DNA of 64,000 nucleotides from Cellulosilyticum sp. I15G10I2 (GCF_900095725.1 NZ_FMMP01000006.1:1178001-1242000); one strand, 5' to 3'. Positions 28,038 to 36,896 are shown, numbered from the stretch's first letter. Notes: a model not told the origin generated them from the letters alone. Program-made: numbers and translations.

Positions 28038-28578
28038 AGTCTCTCGTCTGATTCATTTGGCTGCTCATACCTTTAAGTTCTTGACGATTATCATAAATTT
28101 CTCGGAGTACATCTGTAATATACCCTTCAAATTGCTGTACTTCTTTATGTATTGTTTCGAGCGAAACTTTCAATCTAAGTTCTACATCTTTAAATATTTC
28201 TTCTGCATATTCAACTGAACCCATATGGATTTGCCTCGCATCAAGCCTTGCAGTTTCAATGATATGTTCTGCTCGCTCAGTAGCATATTGTGTGATTTCA
28301 TGCTGTTCAATGAGACTTTGAAGTTTTTCATGCGCCTCTTCTATAATAATATGTGCTTCTTTTTGAGCTTCTGCTAATATTTTGTTACGCTCTTCAACAA
28401 TCCATATAGACTGCTGTACTTCTGTAGGCAATTTGAGTCTGATGTCTCTTATGACGTCAATAAGTTGCTCTCTATCTATTGCAATTTTACCTGATAAGAA
28501 GCTCGGCTTGCCCTCTTCAATAATATCTTCTAATTGATCTAATAAAATAGCTATTTCTCCGCATTTGCTGTTTTCCAC
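28036..28578 (-). CDS. DivIVA-like coiled-coil protein, 180 residues
   Basis: Starts at GTG after AGGGGG. Nearly all helix, with long coiled-coil heptads (ERNKILAEAQKEAHIIIEEA, HEKLQSLIEQHEITQY) like the ATPase-subunit/DivIVA-type proteins often found next to coaD in Clostridia. The N-terminus IAILLDQLEDIIEEGK is not a good membrane-binding DivIVA start. A role in cell division or cell-pole organisation is only a possibility. It follows coaD by 12 bases. Confidence 0.75.
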   Translation of the reverse strand: MENSKCGEIAILLDQLEDIIEEGKPSFLSGKIAIDREQLIDVIRDIRLKLPTEVQQSIWIVEERNKILAEAQKEAHIIIEEAHEKLQSLIEQHEITQYATERAEHIIETARLDARQIHMGSVEYAEEIFKDVELRLKVSLETIHKEVQQFEGYITDVLREIYDNRQELKGMSSQMNQTRD

Positions 28579-28590
28579 TTTACATCCCCC

Positions 28591-29070
28591 TTACTTATAT
28601 TTATCTTTTAGTTTATTTCTCACAAAGTGAGGTACCAGATCATCAAAATCTCCATGAAATAAAGCGAGCTCTTTAACTGCACTTGAACTTAGGAATGAAT
28701 ATTTTGCCTGAGTTACAAGAAAAACTGTTTCTACTTCTGGTGACATATTTTTATTAATTTGCGCCATTTGCATTTCAAGCTCTAAATCCATAACAGCTCT
28801 AAGTCCTCGTACAATAATACTAGCCTCTTTATACTTTGCATAATCTACTAAAAGCCCTGAGAAACTATCTATTTCAACATTTGAAAGATGTATGGTGCAT
28901 TCTTTAAGCATATCTATTCTCTCATCAATTGTAAACAACCCCGTGTTTTTTCTTGGGTTCATAAGTACTGATACAATGAGTTTATCTACTACTTTTGATG
29001 CTCTCTCGATAATATCCATATGCCCATTAGTAACGGGATCAAAACTCCCTGGATAAATTCCTATTTTCAC
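28591..29070 (-). CDS. coaD: Phosphopantetheine adenylyltransferase
   Basis: A 159-residue nucleotidyltransferase making dephospho-CoA from 4'-phosphopantetheine and ATP, the penultimate step of coenzyme A synthesis. [18 protein letters not shown] holds the (T/H)xGH motif, and [13 protein letters not shown] is the second signature. Its GTG start lies within the 3' end of rsmD (32-base overlap), a common rsmD-coaD arrangement. Confidence 0.97.
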   Translation of the reverse strand: MKIGIYPGSFDPVTNGHMDIIERASKVVDKLIVSVLMNPRKNTGLFTIDERIDMLKECTIHLSNVEIDSFSGLLVDYAKYKEASIIVRGLRAVMDLELEMQMAQINKNMSPEVETVFLVTQAKYSFLSSSAVKELALFHGDFDDLVPHFVRNKLKDKYK

Positions 29071-29623
29071 TGTCTTTTTCCTTTCTCAGAAAACTAAGTG
29101 TAGTCGTTTTATATGTCTTTTCTTTCCATAATACCAAATTTTGTGGTAAAGATACAAGAGTATTTGTGCTTCTTTCTAAAATAATATAACCTTCTTCATA
29201 TAATAATTCGTTTTCAGCAATTTTACGTAGAACACTTTCAATATCACCCATAGCATATGGCGGATCTAAAAAAATAATATCAAATTTCTGAGATTTATTT
29301 TTAAGCTGATCTAAAGCAGCTCTAACATCACTTTCATAGATAACCGCCATGTCCTGTAATTTTGTTCTTTCTAAATTCTTCCTGATAGAAGCTAAAGCAC
29401 TTTTATCCTTCTCAACAAATACAGCTTGCTTTGCGCCGCGGCTTAAAGCCTCAATCCCTATAGCGCCACTGCCACCAAACAAATCAAGAAATATACACTG
29501 TGGGATATCAAACGCAATAATATTAAACAAAGTTTCTTTAATACGGTCCACCGTTGGTCTTGTTAGGGTACCTTCCGGCGCAATAAGCCTCGTCCCTCTG
29601 CATTTTCCGCTAATTACTCTCAA
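29039..29623 (-). CDS. rsmD: 16S rRNA (guanine966-N2)-methyltransferase RsmD
   Basis: A 194-residue SAM-dependent methyltransferase. [18 protein letters not shown] is the SAM-binding loop near residue 50, and [11 protein letters not shown] is the catalytic motif. It starts at TTG after GGAGGGAAAG. It lies between recG and coaD in one operon; the frame continues 32 bases into coaD. Confidence 0.96.
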   Translation of the reverse strand: MRVISGKCRGTRLIAPEGTLTRPTVDRIKETLFNIIAFDIPQCIFLDLFGGSGAIGIEALSRGAKQAVFVEKDKSALASIRKNLERTKLQDMAVIYESDVRAALDQLKNKSQKFDIIFLDPPYAMGDIESVLRKIAENELLYEEGYIILERSTNTLVSLPQNLVLWKEKTYKTTTLSFLRKEKDSENRNLSREF

Positions 29624-29648
29624 AACTTTCCCTCCTTAATAACCGCTG

Positions 29649-31712
29649 CTAAAGTGCATGATGAAGTTCTTCTTTGCTGAGACGTTGTTTTATTTCATCA
29701 TATAATATTTCATTTTCTGAAGATTCTAAGTCAGGATCCAGCGCAAGTATCTTTTTCACACACTTTTGAACTTCTTTTAGAACTTTTGCATCCGTATAAA
29801 GATTTGCAATCTTCATTTCAGGTAGCCCATGTTGTTTTGTTCCAAAAAATTCACCTGGGCCTCTTAATTTAAGATCTGTTTCTGCAATAACAAAACCATC
29901 TGTCGTTTCTTCCATGATTTTAAGACGCTTCTTTGTGACCTTGTTTTTTGAATCACTGACTAATATGCAGTAAGACTTATGTGTGCCTCTGCCTACTCTT
30001 CCTCTTAGCTGATGAAGTTGTGCAAGTCCAAATCGTTCTGCATTTTCGATAAGCATAATCGTTGCATTGGGTACATTCACCCCTACTTCTACAACTGTTG
30101 TGGAAACAAGAATATGCGTAATGCCTGCTGCAAACCTTCTCATGATCTCATTTTTTTCTTTGGGCTTCATTTTACCATGCAAATAGTCAATGGTAAGTGT
30201 TGGGAATATTTCGGTCTTAAGATGCTCACTATAGTCTAATACATTTTGCAGATCACTGTTTGTATCATTGTCTTCTACCATAGGACAAATAATATAACAC
30301 TGCCTTCCTGATAGCACTTCCTTTTCAATGAACCGATAGATTCTTGTATGATAAGCCGAATCCACAGCATTTGTTTTAATAGGCTGTCTTCCTGGAGGCA
30401 GTTCATTGATAATGGAAATATCCATATCACCATATAGAATTAATGCTAATGTTCTTGGAATAGGCGTAGCTGTCATTACAATAACATCTGGTGTAAGGCC
30501 TTTTTCTGAAAGCTTTAACCTCTGTCTTACGCCAAATCGATGTTGTTCGTCAGTAATAACAAGTCCAAGCTTTGGTATTTCAATATGATCCTCAATGAGC
30601 GCATGGGTGCCTATTATCAGCTTAATTTTTTCTTTTCTAAGTCCCTCAATAATCTCTAGCTTCTGCTTTTTAGTTGTTGATCCAGTAAGTAACCCTACTT
30701 CTATTTTAAATGGTAGCATAAGTTCTCTTAAAAATTCATAGTGCTGAATAGCCAAAACTTCTGTAGGTGCCATAAGTGCTGCCTGATGATCATTCTGTAG
30801 TGCTAAAAATAATGCAATTGCCGCAATAACTGTTTTTCCTGATCCTACATCCCCCTGAACCAATCTGTTCATCGCCATTTTATTTTTCATATCTTCCATG
30901 ATCTCATTAAGTACGTACTTTTGAGCATTCGTAAGTTCATATGGCAGTTTATCTAAAAACAGACTCAATGTATCAGGTATTTTATAAGCTATACCAAGTG
31001 TTTTTTTTGAAAAATCAGATTTAAGACTGTATAAGGCAAGCTGTAGCATAAATAGTTCTTCAAAAACCAACCTTTTTCTAGCTTCAAAAAAAGCCTCTGA
31101 ATTTTGTGGGAAATGTATATTCATAACCGCATTCTTCTTATCTACCAGCTGATATTCTTTTCTGATAGACTGTGGCAAATAATCTATAATAAAAGGCATA
31201 CATAAATCCAGACTTTTTTCTATAAGACCTCTTATCACCTTCTGTGATAATTTATAGGTCGCATTATAAATAGGGGTAATCTTTGCAATTTGCTCAATCT
31301 GATTAGGTACCGCTACTTTTTCATACTCTGGAGATTCCATTTCTATCTTTGCATACTTATGTTTTATTTTGCCATAAAATAAGTACTGTTCTCCCACTTC
31401 AAAGTTGTTTTTCATATAAGCTTGTCCATAAAAAACAATATAAATGCTTCCTGTTTCATCCTTTACTCTAAAGCTCACAATGATCTTGCCTGCTTTTTTA
31501 GTTATTTGAGGTTTTGAAACAATTGCTGCCAGAATATTATTATGCTCATTCATGACACACTCACTAATAGGCGTAATCTTTCTTCTGTCTTCATATTCTC
31601 TCGGGTAGTGTTCAATCATATCTTTTAATGTGTAGATTTGCAGCCTATTAAGCTTTGCAGCTACCTGGGCCCCAACTCCTTTTAAAGTAAGTATCGACTG
31701 ATTTAACACCAT
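29649..31712 (-). CDS. recG: ATP-dependent DNA helicase RecG
   Basis: A 687-residue SF2 helicase that remodels stalled forks and branched DNA. The N-terminal wedge/OB domain (about 1-250) is followed by the helicase core: Walker A GDVGSGKTV, DEQH box, MTATPIPRTLAL, and the C-terminal RFGLAQLHQLRGRVGRG (motif VI), with the TRG motif nearby. Length is normal. AGGAGG precedes its start. First gene of recG-rsmD-coaD-coiled-coil, separated from fakA by a terminator. Confidence 0.97.
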   Translation of the reverse strand: MVLNQSILTLKGVGAQVAAKLNRLQIYTLKDMIEHYPREYEDRRKITPISECVMNEHNNILAAIVSKPQITKKAGKIIVSFRVKDETGSIYIVFYGQAYMKNNFEVGEQYLFYGKIKHKYAKIEMESPEYEKVAVPNQIEQIAKITPIYNATYKLSQKVIRGLIEKSLDLCMPFIIDYLPQSIRKEYQLVDKKNAVMNIHFPQNSEAFFEARKRLVFEELFMLQLALYSLKSDFSKKTLGIAYKIPDTLSLFLDKLPYELTNAQKYVLNEIMEDMKNKMAMNRLVQGDVGSGKTVIAAIALFLALQNDHQAALMAPTEVLAIQHYEFLRELMLPFKIEVGLLTGSTTKKQKLEIIEGLRKEKIKLIIGTHALIEDHIEIPKLGLVITDEQHRFGVRQRLKLSEKGLTPDVIVMTATPIPRTLALILYGDMDISIINELPPGRQPIKTNAVDSAYHTRIYRFIEKEVLSGRQCYIICPMVEDNDTNSDLQNVLDYSEHLKTEIFPTLTIDYLHGKMKPKEKNEIMRRFAAGITHILVSTTVVEVGVNVPNATIMLIENAERFGLAQLHQLRGRVGRGTHKSYCILVSDSKNKVTKKRLKIMEETTDGFVIAETDLKLRGPGEFFGTKQHGLPEMKIANLYTDAKVLKEVQKCVKKILALDPDLESSENEILYDEIKQRLSKEELHHAL

Positions 31713-31742
31713 AAAACTACCTCCTAAACTAACCTAAACTAA

Positions 31743-31766
31743 AAGTGCCGATAAAAATCGGCACTT
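31743..31766 (-). terminator. Terminator between fakA and recG
   Basis: A 10-bp perfect stem, AAGTGCCGAT/ATCGGCACTT with a 4-base loop, followed on minus by TTAGTTTAGG; the T-tract is short. It ends the asp23-fakA unit. Confidence 0.7.
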
Positions 31767-31795
31767 CCTACTCTTTTTTCACTTCTTATTACCTA

Positions 31796-33442
31796 TTATT
31801 CTGCCGATATCATAAAATAATAGACAGGTTGGCTGCCGTTATAAAGTTCTATATCTGCATCTTGATAGATATTTTCAGCGTCTAATTTAAAAGCCTTTGC
31901 TGTTTCTTCTGTAATATCTTCACCATAGTAGATCGTCACAACTTCAGCATCTTCTTTCATCTGTTTAAGTAATGACATAAAAGTTTCTTTAAGATCTTTG
32001 TGATGTACTACTATTTTACCTTCTAAAATCCCTAAATATTCACCCTCTATAATGTTTTCGCCTTCTATCACCGTATCTCTGACCGCTATTGTAATTTGAG
32101 CTGTTTCTACAAGCGCAATCGCTTCCTTCATATCGGCGATAACGGTACTGGCATCTTTTGACGTGCCGTCTTGTGCAATCATAGCAGCTATACCTTGCGG
32201 TAATGTTTTTGTAGGTACTACATGCACTTTAACTTCTTCCTCTATAATAGCTGCTTGCTCTGCTGCCAGAATAATATTTTTGTTATTTGGAAGAACTATG
32301 ACTTCATTTGCATGACATTTTTTAATAGCACTTAGAATATCCTCTGTGCTTGGATTCATAGTCTGTCCACCTTCAATGACTACATCCACACCAAGGCTCT
32401 GCATGATTTCCGAAATGCCACTTCCGGCAGCTATCGCAACAAAAGCTAAGTCCTTTTTAGGTACGTGGCTTTCAGTTTCTTGGGAAGCATTATCATGAAA
32501 AATAGAGGAATGCTGTGTACGCATATTCTCAATTTTAATATGATTAAGTGCGCCAAACTCTAAGCCTTTTTGGAGGGCAAGCCCTGGGTTATCTGTATGA
32601 ACATGTACTTTAATATAGGTTTCGTCAGATACAACAACAATACTATCTCCAATACTCTCTAAATAGGACTTAGTGCCTTCTTCATCATATTCTAAGCTCT
32701 GTACTCTTTCCACAATAAATTCGGTACAATATCCAAATGTGATGTCTTCAGTTTTGAAGTTCTTAAGCGCACTAAAGGCTGCTACACTTGAGCTGATTTC
32801 TGGTTTTTCAATTTCAACTTCAAGGTTCTCTATGATAACTCTAGCAGCACCTTCAAGAATACATAATAGTCCTTGTCCCCCAGCATCTACGACTCCAGCT
32901 TCTTTTAAAACTGGCAGCATATCAGGGGTTTGGCTTAATATCATATACCCATGTTCTAATACTACTTTTATAAATGTCTCGATATCTGAAGTCTCAAGAC
33001 TAATTTCTAGTGCTTTAATCGCAACTTCTCTTGCAACGGTAAGTATTGTGCCCTCTTTAGGCTTCATAACTGCTTTGTAAGCTGTATCAACACCCTTTTG
33101 AAAAGCATTAGCAAGAACAATTGTATCTACTTCTACGTGTTCTTCAATCCCTTTTGCAAAGCCCCGAATAAGCTGTGATAAAATGACACCTGAGTTCCCC
33201 CTTGCACCTCTTAATGAACCCACAGCTGCCGCTTTAACAACTTCTGCAGCACTGCTGCCATCTACCATCCCTACTTCTTTGGCTGCAGCTAACATTGTTA
33301 GCGACATATTTGTACCTGTGTCTCCATCTGGGACTGGAAATACATTGAGTTCATTTATCATTTGTTTCTTTTCATCTAGCAGCTGGGCTCCTGCTATAAT
33401 CATTGCCTGCAATTGCTTTGCCTCTATTGCTTTTAATTTCAC
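31796..33442 (-). CDS. fakA: Fatty acid kinase subunit FakA / DAK2 domain protein (YloV)
   Basis: A 548-residue protein: an N-terminal DAK2 kinase domain (about 1-200; NVFPVPDGDTGTNM binds ATP/Mg) and a C-terminal region with GGQTMNPSTEDIL, the phosphatase-like/EDD part. With a FakB lipid-binding protein it phosphorylates exogenous fatty acids; no fakB is nearby. It starts at GTG after GAGGAGG. It is co-transcribed with the Asp23 protein just upstream, the usual yloU-yloV order. Confidence 0.93.
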   Translation of the reverse strand: MKLKAIEAKQLQAMIIAGAQLLDEKKQMINELNVFPVPDGDTGTNMSLTMLAAAKEVGMVDGSSAAEVVKAAAVGSLRGARGNSGVILSQLIRGFAKGIEEHVEVDTIVLANAFQKGVDTAYKAVMKPKEGTILTVAREVAIKALEISLETSDIETFIKVVLEHGYMILSQTPDMLPVLKEAGVVDAGGQGLLCILEGAARVIIENLEVEIEKPEISSSVAAFSALKNFKTEDITFGYCTEFIVERVQSLEYDEEGTKSYLESIGDSIVVVSDETYIKVHVHTDNPGLALQKGLEFGALNHIKIENMRTQHSSIFHDNASQETESHVPKKDLAFVAIAAGSGISEIMQSLGVDVVIEGGQTMNPSTEDILSAIKKCHANEVIVLPNNKNIILAAEQAAIIEEEVKVHVVPTKTLPQGIAAMIAQDGTSKDASTVIADMKEAIALVETAQITIAVRDTVIEGENIIEGEYLGILEGKIVVHHKDLKETFMSLLKQMKEDAEVVTIYYGEDITEETAKAFKLDAENIYQDADIELYNGSQPVYYFMISAE

Positions 33443-33483
33443 CTTATATGCCTCCTCAAACCTTTCGTTCTTTAAAACAGCTT

Positions 33484-33843
33484 TTATTCTTTATCTACTC
33501 TTACACCTTCAATAAATATTTTAATGTGCTCTACGTCTATGCCTAGAATATCTTTTACTTTATATTTTACTGTACTCATTAAATTATCAGCTACTGCTGA
33601 GATCTTTGTACCGTATTCTACTACAATATGAAAATCAATGCTTACATTGTTTTCATTTAAGCGTACAGCTACACCACGGGTTAAACTATCCCCTTTTAAA
33701 AGATGAACAATACCATCTTTAACATTACGTGCTGCCATACCGACTATCCCGTAACACTCCATGGCTATGATTCCGCTTATTTGTGCAATAACATCCTCAT
33801 CAATCACAATATTTCCATATTCGCTCGTAAATTTACTTGGCAT
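33484..33843 (-). CDS. Asp23/Gls24 family envelope-stress protein (YloU)
   Basis: A 119-residue Asp23-family protein (GNIVIDEDVIAQISGIIAME, VAVRLNENNVSIDFHIVVEYG). Members are linked to cell-envelope stress and anchor to the membrane through other proteins. AGGAGG precedes the ATG. It is the first gene of asp23-fakA; its apparent leader of about 180 bases contains repeat copy 2. Confidence 0.93.
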   Translation of the reverse strand: MPSKFTSEYGNIVIDEDVIAQISGIIAMECYGIVGMAARNVKDGIVHLLKGDSLTRGVAVRLNENNVSIDFHIVVEYGTKISAVADNLMSTVKYKVKDILGIDVEHIKIFIEGVRVDKE

Positions 33844-34036
33844 ATAACAGTCCTCCTAATCTCTACCCATCTCATTTATATGAGTCATATTATTTCTATA
33901 GATTTCACATCTTTAAATTTTAGTTATTCATCATAATAGGTGATGTGAAATCCTTCTGAGAAACAACATGATAGTAATGAATAACTCAAAGTTATATGTT
34001 GTTTCTCTATAATATTATCAACTTCACATCATTATA
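33844..34036 (-). promoter_or_regulatory. Apparent structured 5' leader of asp23-fakA, with candidate -10 box
   Basis: TATAAT at 34036-34031 on minus is a good -10; the -35 is poor. RNA starting near 34024 would carry nested arms: AGAAACAACAT (34006-33996) with ATGTTGTTTCT (33969-33959) around ATAACT/AGTTAT, enclosed by TGATGTGAA (34031-34023) with TTCACATCA (33949-33941). That outer pairing competes with the repeat's own arm pairing (33952-33942 with 33911-33901). Confidence 0.5.
33893..33984 (-). repeat. Copy 2 of the 92-base dispersed repeat, in the asp23-fakA leader
   Basis: On the minus strand it matches plus 10331-10422 at 74 of 92 positions, ungapped. The arms are GATTTCACATC (33952-33942 read on minus) and GATGTGAAATC (33911-33901), perfect inverses 30 bases apart. 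The C-G pair at the arm base is T-A in copy 1, a compensatory change. Also, TTATTCAT (33984-33977) is complementary to ATGAATAA (33931-33924). Confidence 0.75.
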
Positions 34037-34119
34037 TCACATAGTCTCTTGAGAAAAAAGTGGTAATCCTCTTAAAAAATTTCTAACCTAATCTATAAAA
34101 AATAAAACGCAATCAATAC

Positions 34120-34148
34120 TTGAAATATTATCTATTATCTGCTACAAT
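34120..34148 (+). promoter_or_regulatory. Sigma-A promoter of rpmB
   Basis: TTGAAA (34120-34125) and TACAAT (34143-34148), spacing 17. The transcript would start near 34155 with a leader of about 38 bases. Confidence 0.75.
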
Positions 34149-34192
34149 ATAGTTTGTTATGTCACGGATTTAAAATCAAGGAGGTGTTCAAA

Positions 34193-34378
34193 GTGGCAAA
34201 ATGTGAAATCTGTTCAAAAAACGTACATTTTGGTATTAAAGTTAGCCACTCTCATAGAAGATCTAATAAAATGTGGAAATCAAACGTTAGAAAAGTTAGA
34301 GTAGCTCAAAATGGAGCTGTTAAAACTATGAACGTATGTACACGTTGTTTACGTTCTAACTTAGTTGCACGTGCCTAA
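34193..34378 (+). CDS. rpmB: 50S ribosomal protein L28
   Basis: A 61-residue L28 protein, starting at GTG after AGGAGG. It has the two cysteine pairs of the zinc-type L28: CEIC near the N-terminus and CTRC near residue 50, with the conserved SHRRSNKMWK between. It is transcribed opposite to its neighbours, as in many Firmicutes where rpmB lies between thiN and asp23/yloU. The first codons contain a 14-base identity to the arm region of repeat copy 1 (34198-34211). Confidence 0.97.
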   Translation: MAKCEICSKNVHFGIKVSHSHRRSNKMWKSNVRKVRVAQNGAVKTMNVCTRCLRSNLVARA

Positions 34379-34410
34379 TTAATGAATTTAAGATTGCTCT
34401 TTACTTAAAA

Positions 34411-34447
34411 AGCGGACATCCTTTAAGATGTTCGCTATTAATTTTTT
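34411..34447 (+). terminator. Intrinsic terminator after rpmB
   Basis: A 10-bp stem, AGCGGACATC/GATGTTCGCT with one G-U pair, then ATTAATTTTTT. Confidence 0.8.
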
Positions 34448-34460
34448 ATGCGTTTTATAA

Positions 34461-34601
34461 TTAACATCTAAACATACCACATCCGATTCCTATAAGGATA
34501 ATAGCTGTCGTAAAAATCCATCCAAGTGCGGGTATAATAATGACCATCAGCATACCTAGCCCTATACAAAAACAGCAAAGACCTGTTATTCTTCGTTTCA
34601 T
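34461..34601 (-). CDS. Cysteine-containing 46-residue membrane peptide
   Basis: Unrecognised. The frame starts MKRRITGLCC and ends GIGCGMFRC; between these are two hydrophobic stretches (FCIGLGMLMVIIIPALGWIF and TTAIILIGIG) and five cysteines. The basic MKRR start suggests a cytoplasmic N-terminus. Its ribosome binding site is GAAGGTAGG. It lies between convergent rpmB and thiN, downstream of thiN on the minus strand, past thiN's terminator. It could be a short-lived membrane regulator or simply an unannotated conserved peptide. Confidence 0.65.
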   Translation of the reverse strand: MKRRITGLCCFCIGLGMLMVIIIPALGWIFTTAIILIGIGCGMFRC

Positions 34602-34654
34602 AACATTTCCTACCTTCTTTGTTAGTTATCTATAATTATAATATTCTTACATAC

Positions 34655-34684
34655 AAAAAAAGAGCACGATTGGCTCATTTTTTA
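34655..34684 (-). terminator. Terminator after thiN
   Basis: A GAGC/GCTC stem, extended by A-T pairs after a mismatch, with a run of seven T on the minus strand. Confidence 0.6.
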
Positions 34685-34695
34685 TGAATTTATCA

Positions 34696-35328
34696 TTAAT
34701 CAACTGCTTTGATAACTAATAACAATCCTTTTTCTATTGAAATGGTCGCTTTCTCACTTACCATATAATTACTTACCCCACAAGGCTTCCCCTGTCTTAA
34801 TATACCGTTTTGCAGCCTGTATCCAAGTGCTGTTGTATAAATACCTGACACTTCACTGCTAAAAGGCAATAAACTTATAAACGTACCCGGCTCACCATTT
34901 ATTTCAATAAACTTATCAATAAGATATACCACATTATAAGGATTTATGAGTCTTGCAGCAACTTTTTGACCAAGCGCCTTATACAAAAGATGTACATTTG
35001 CCAGCGTATGATCTAACCTCGTTCCCACCCCGCCATAAATGTCTACCCTGCTTGCTCCTTTATCTATAGCTTTATCAAGGGCTATTTCAGTATCCGTCTC
35101 ATCTTTTACAGAAGAAAAACTTTGTACACTAACATGTTTATCCTTAAAAAAATCTAGATCCTGCGCCACCCCACTATCAAAATCTCCAACTATAAGGTCT
35201 GGTACAATCCCTAAAACTTTTGCATGCTTCATGCCATTATCAGCACAAATAATATAATCATACGTATCAATATCCCTGCAAAAGGAATAGTCTCCATAGT
35301 CCCCATTCGCAAATATTAGGCATTTCAT
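34696..35328 (-). CDS. thiN: Thiamine diphosphokinase
   Basis: A 210-residue enzyme converting thiamine to thiamine diphosphate. ICADNGMKHAKVLGIVPDLIVGDFDS at the N-terminus and DETDTEIALDKAI are typical of the ATP/thiamine sites, and GGVGTRLDHTLANV is the second conserved block. It is the last gene of the prpC-prkC-rsgA-rpe-thiN run, four bases after rpe, with a terminator after it. Confidence 0.94.
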   Translation of the reverse strand: MKCLIFANGDYGDYSFCRDIDTYDYIICADNGMKHAKVLGIVPDLIVGDFDSGVAQDLDFFKDKHVSVQSFSSVKDETDTEIALDKAIDKGASRVDIYGGVGTRLDHTLANVHLLYKALGQKVAARLINPYNVVYLIDKFIEINGEPGTFISLLPFSSEVSGIYTTALGYRLQNGILRQGKPCGVSNYMVSEKATISIEKGLLLVIKAVD

Positions 35329-35331
35329 CCT

Positions 35332-35997
35332 CTAGTCCTCATAAGTTTTAAACGCTTGTAAAAATTTCTGTGCATTATTTGCTGTAGCCGTGCCATTAAA
35401 TACTGATGAGCCAGCTACAATAAGGTTTGCCCCCGCATCTACTATCCTTTTTACGTTATCAAGGGTTACGCCGCCATCTACTTCTATTAATAAATTTTGA
35501 TTATATTTATCAGCCAATTGTTTAACTTCTTGAAGTTTGCAAAGAGAATATGGAATAAATTTTTGTCCTCCAAATCCTGGATTAACCGACATAATCAGTA
35601 CCAAATCAACATCTTCTATAATAGGCCTAAGATGGCTTACAGGTGTCCCAGGATTAATAGATACTCCAGCCTTCATACCCAATGCATGAATAGCTTGTAT
35701 TGTTCTATGGATGTGACGGGTTGCTTCTAAATGAACTGTTAAAATATCTGTTCCCGCCTCTTTAAAATCCTCTAGAAATTTATCAGGATTATCAATCATA
35801 AGATGAACATCCATTATCCCTGTAATGTGCTTTCTTATAGACTTTGCAATAGGTGCACCAAGCGTAATATTCGGCACAAAACTGCCATCCATTACATCTA
35901 CATGAATATATTTTACGCCTGCCTGCTGCACGCATTTAATATCTCTTTCTAGATTGGAAAAATCTGCTGATAATATCGAGGGTGCTAAATTAACCAT
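35332..35997 (-). CDS. rpe: Ribulose-phosphate 3-epimerase
   Basis: A 221-residue TIM-barrel enzyme interconverting ribulose-5-phosphate and xylulose-5-phosphate in the pentose phosphate pathway. Visible are LSADFSNLERDI, HVDVMDGSFVPNIT with metal-binding His/Asp, MSVNPGFGGQKFI, and EVDGGVT, all in family order. It starts one base after the end of rsgA. Confidence 0.97.
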   Translation of the reverse strand: MVNLAPSILSADFSNLERDIKCVQQAGVKYIHVDVMDGSFVPNITLGAPIAKSIRKHITGIMDVHLMIDNPDKFLEDFKEAGTDILTVHLEATRHIHRTIQAIHALGMKAGVSINPGTPVSHLRPIIEDVDLVLIMSVNPGFGGQKFIPYSLCKLQEVKQLADKYNQNLLIEVDGGVTLDNVKRIVDAGANLIVAGSSVFNGTATANNAQKFLQAFKTYED

Positions 35998-35998
35998 T

Positions 35999-36892
35999 TT
36001 ACCATCTCCTTATATCTTGTAATTGATTATAATAAGTTATATAACTGTCATATCTCGGTTTTAAAACCTTACCAGTTTCCAAGGCTTGTTTAACTGCACA
36101 CCCAGGTTCATGTGTATGTGAGCATCCATTAAATTTGCATAATCCCTCGTAAATTTTGAACTCTCTAAAATAATATCTCAAATCATCTTTATCAATACCT
36201 TCTAATTGAAGAGAGGTAAAACCTGGCGTATCCAGAACAAACCCACCCATACTAAGTGGAATAAGCTCTACATGCCTTGTAGTGTGTTTACCTCTTTTAA
36301 TCTTATGGCTCATTTCGCCTGTTTCTAGACTTAATCCTTTTTCAATTGTATTTAATAATGTAGATTTGCCTACACCTGAAGGTCCTGCAAAAACAGTAGT
36401 CCGATCTTTTAGTTTTGCTTTTAGAAGTTCAATATTGATTGCCTTTTTTGCGGATAGGCATAAGACTTCATAGCCCACTTGTGTATAAGTCTCTACCACA
36501 TTGTGGTAGTCTTCTTCCTTGCCATCATCAATCTTATTAAGAACGATATAAGGTGTAATATTTTCTTTTTCAATCGTAATCAGAAATCTATCTAGGAGAT
36601 CTAAATGAATTTCTGGATAAGTTACCGAAAATACAACAATGGCTTGGTCAATATTTGCAACCGGGGGCCTTATCAAGCTATTTTTTCTATCTAGTATCTC
36701 TTCTATGACTGCGACTTGGTATTTATCTCCAGAATTTTCTTCTGTACCTAATGTAATCAGAACATTATCCCCTATTAAGGGGACAATATTATCTTTTCTA
36801 AATTTACCTCGTGCTTTACACTCATAGATTGTCTGATCAGCTTCTACATAATAAAATCCTGCAATGCCCTTTATAATAGTACCTTGTACCAT
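35999..36892 (-). CDS. rsgA: Ribosome small subunit-dependent GTPase RsgA
   Basis: A 297-residue circularly permuted GTPase assisting 30S maturation. An OB-fold (about 1-65) precedes the GTPase order G4 (VLNKID), G1 (GPSGVGKSTL) and G3 (DTPGF), followed by a zinc-binding segment with CKFNGCSHTHEPGC. The start at 36892 is set by GAGGTG upstream; it begins five bases after the prkC stop. Confidence 0.96.
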   Translation of the reverse strand: MVQGTIIKGIAGFYYVEADQTIYECKARGKFRKDNIVPLIGDNVLITLGTEENSGDKYQVAVIEEILDRKNSLIRPPVANIDQAIVVFSVTYPEIHLDLLDRFLITIEKENITPYIVLNKIDDGKEEDYHNVVETYTQVGYEVLCLSAKKAINIELLKAKLKDRTTVFAGPSGVGKSTLLNTIEKGLSLETGEMSHKIKRGKHTTRHVELIPLSMGGFVLDTPGFTSLQLEGIDKDDLRYYFREFKIYEGLCKFNGCSHTHEPGCAVKQALETGKVLKPRYDSYITYYNQLQDIRRW

Positions 36893-36896
36893 ACTG

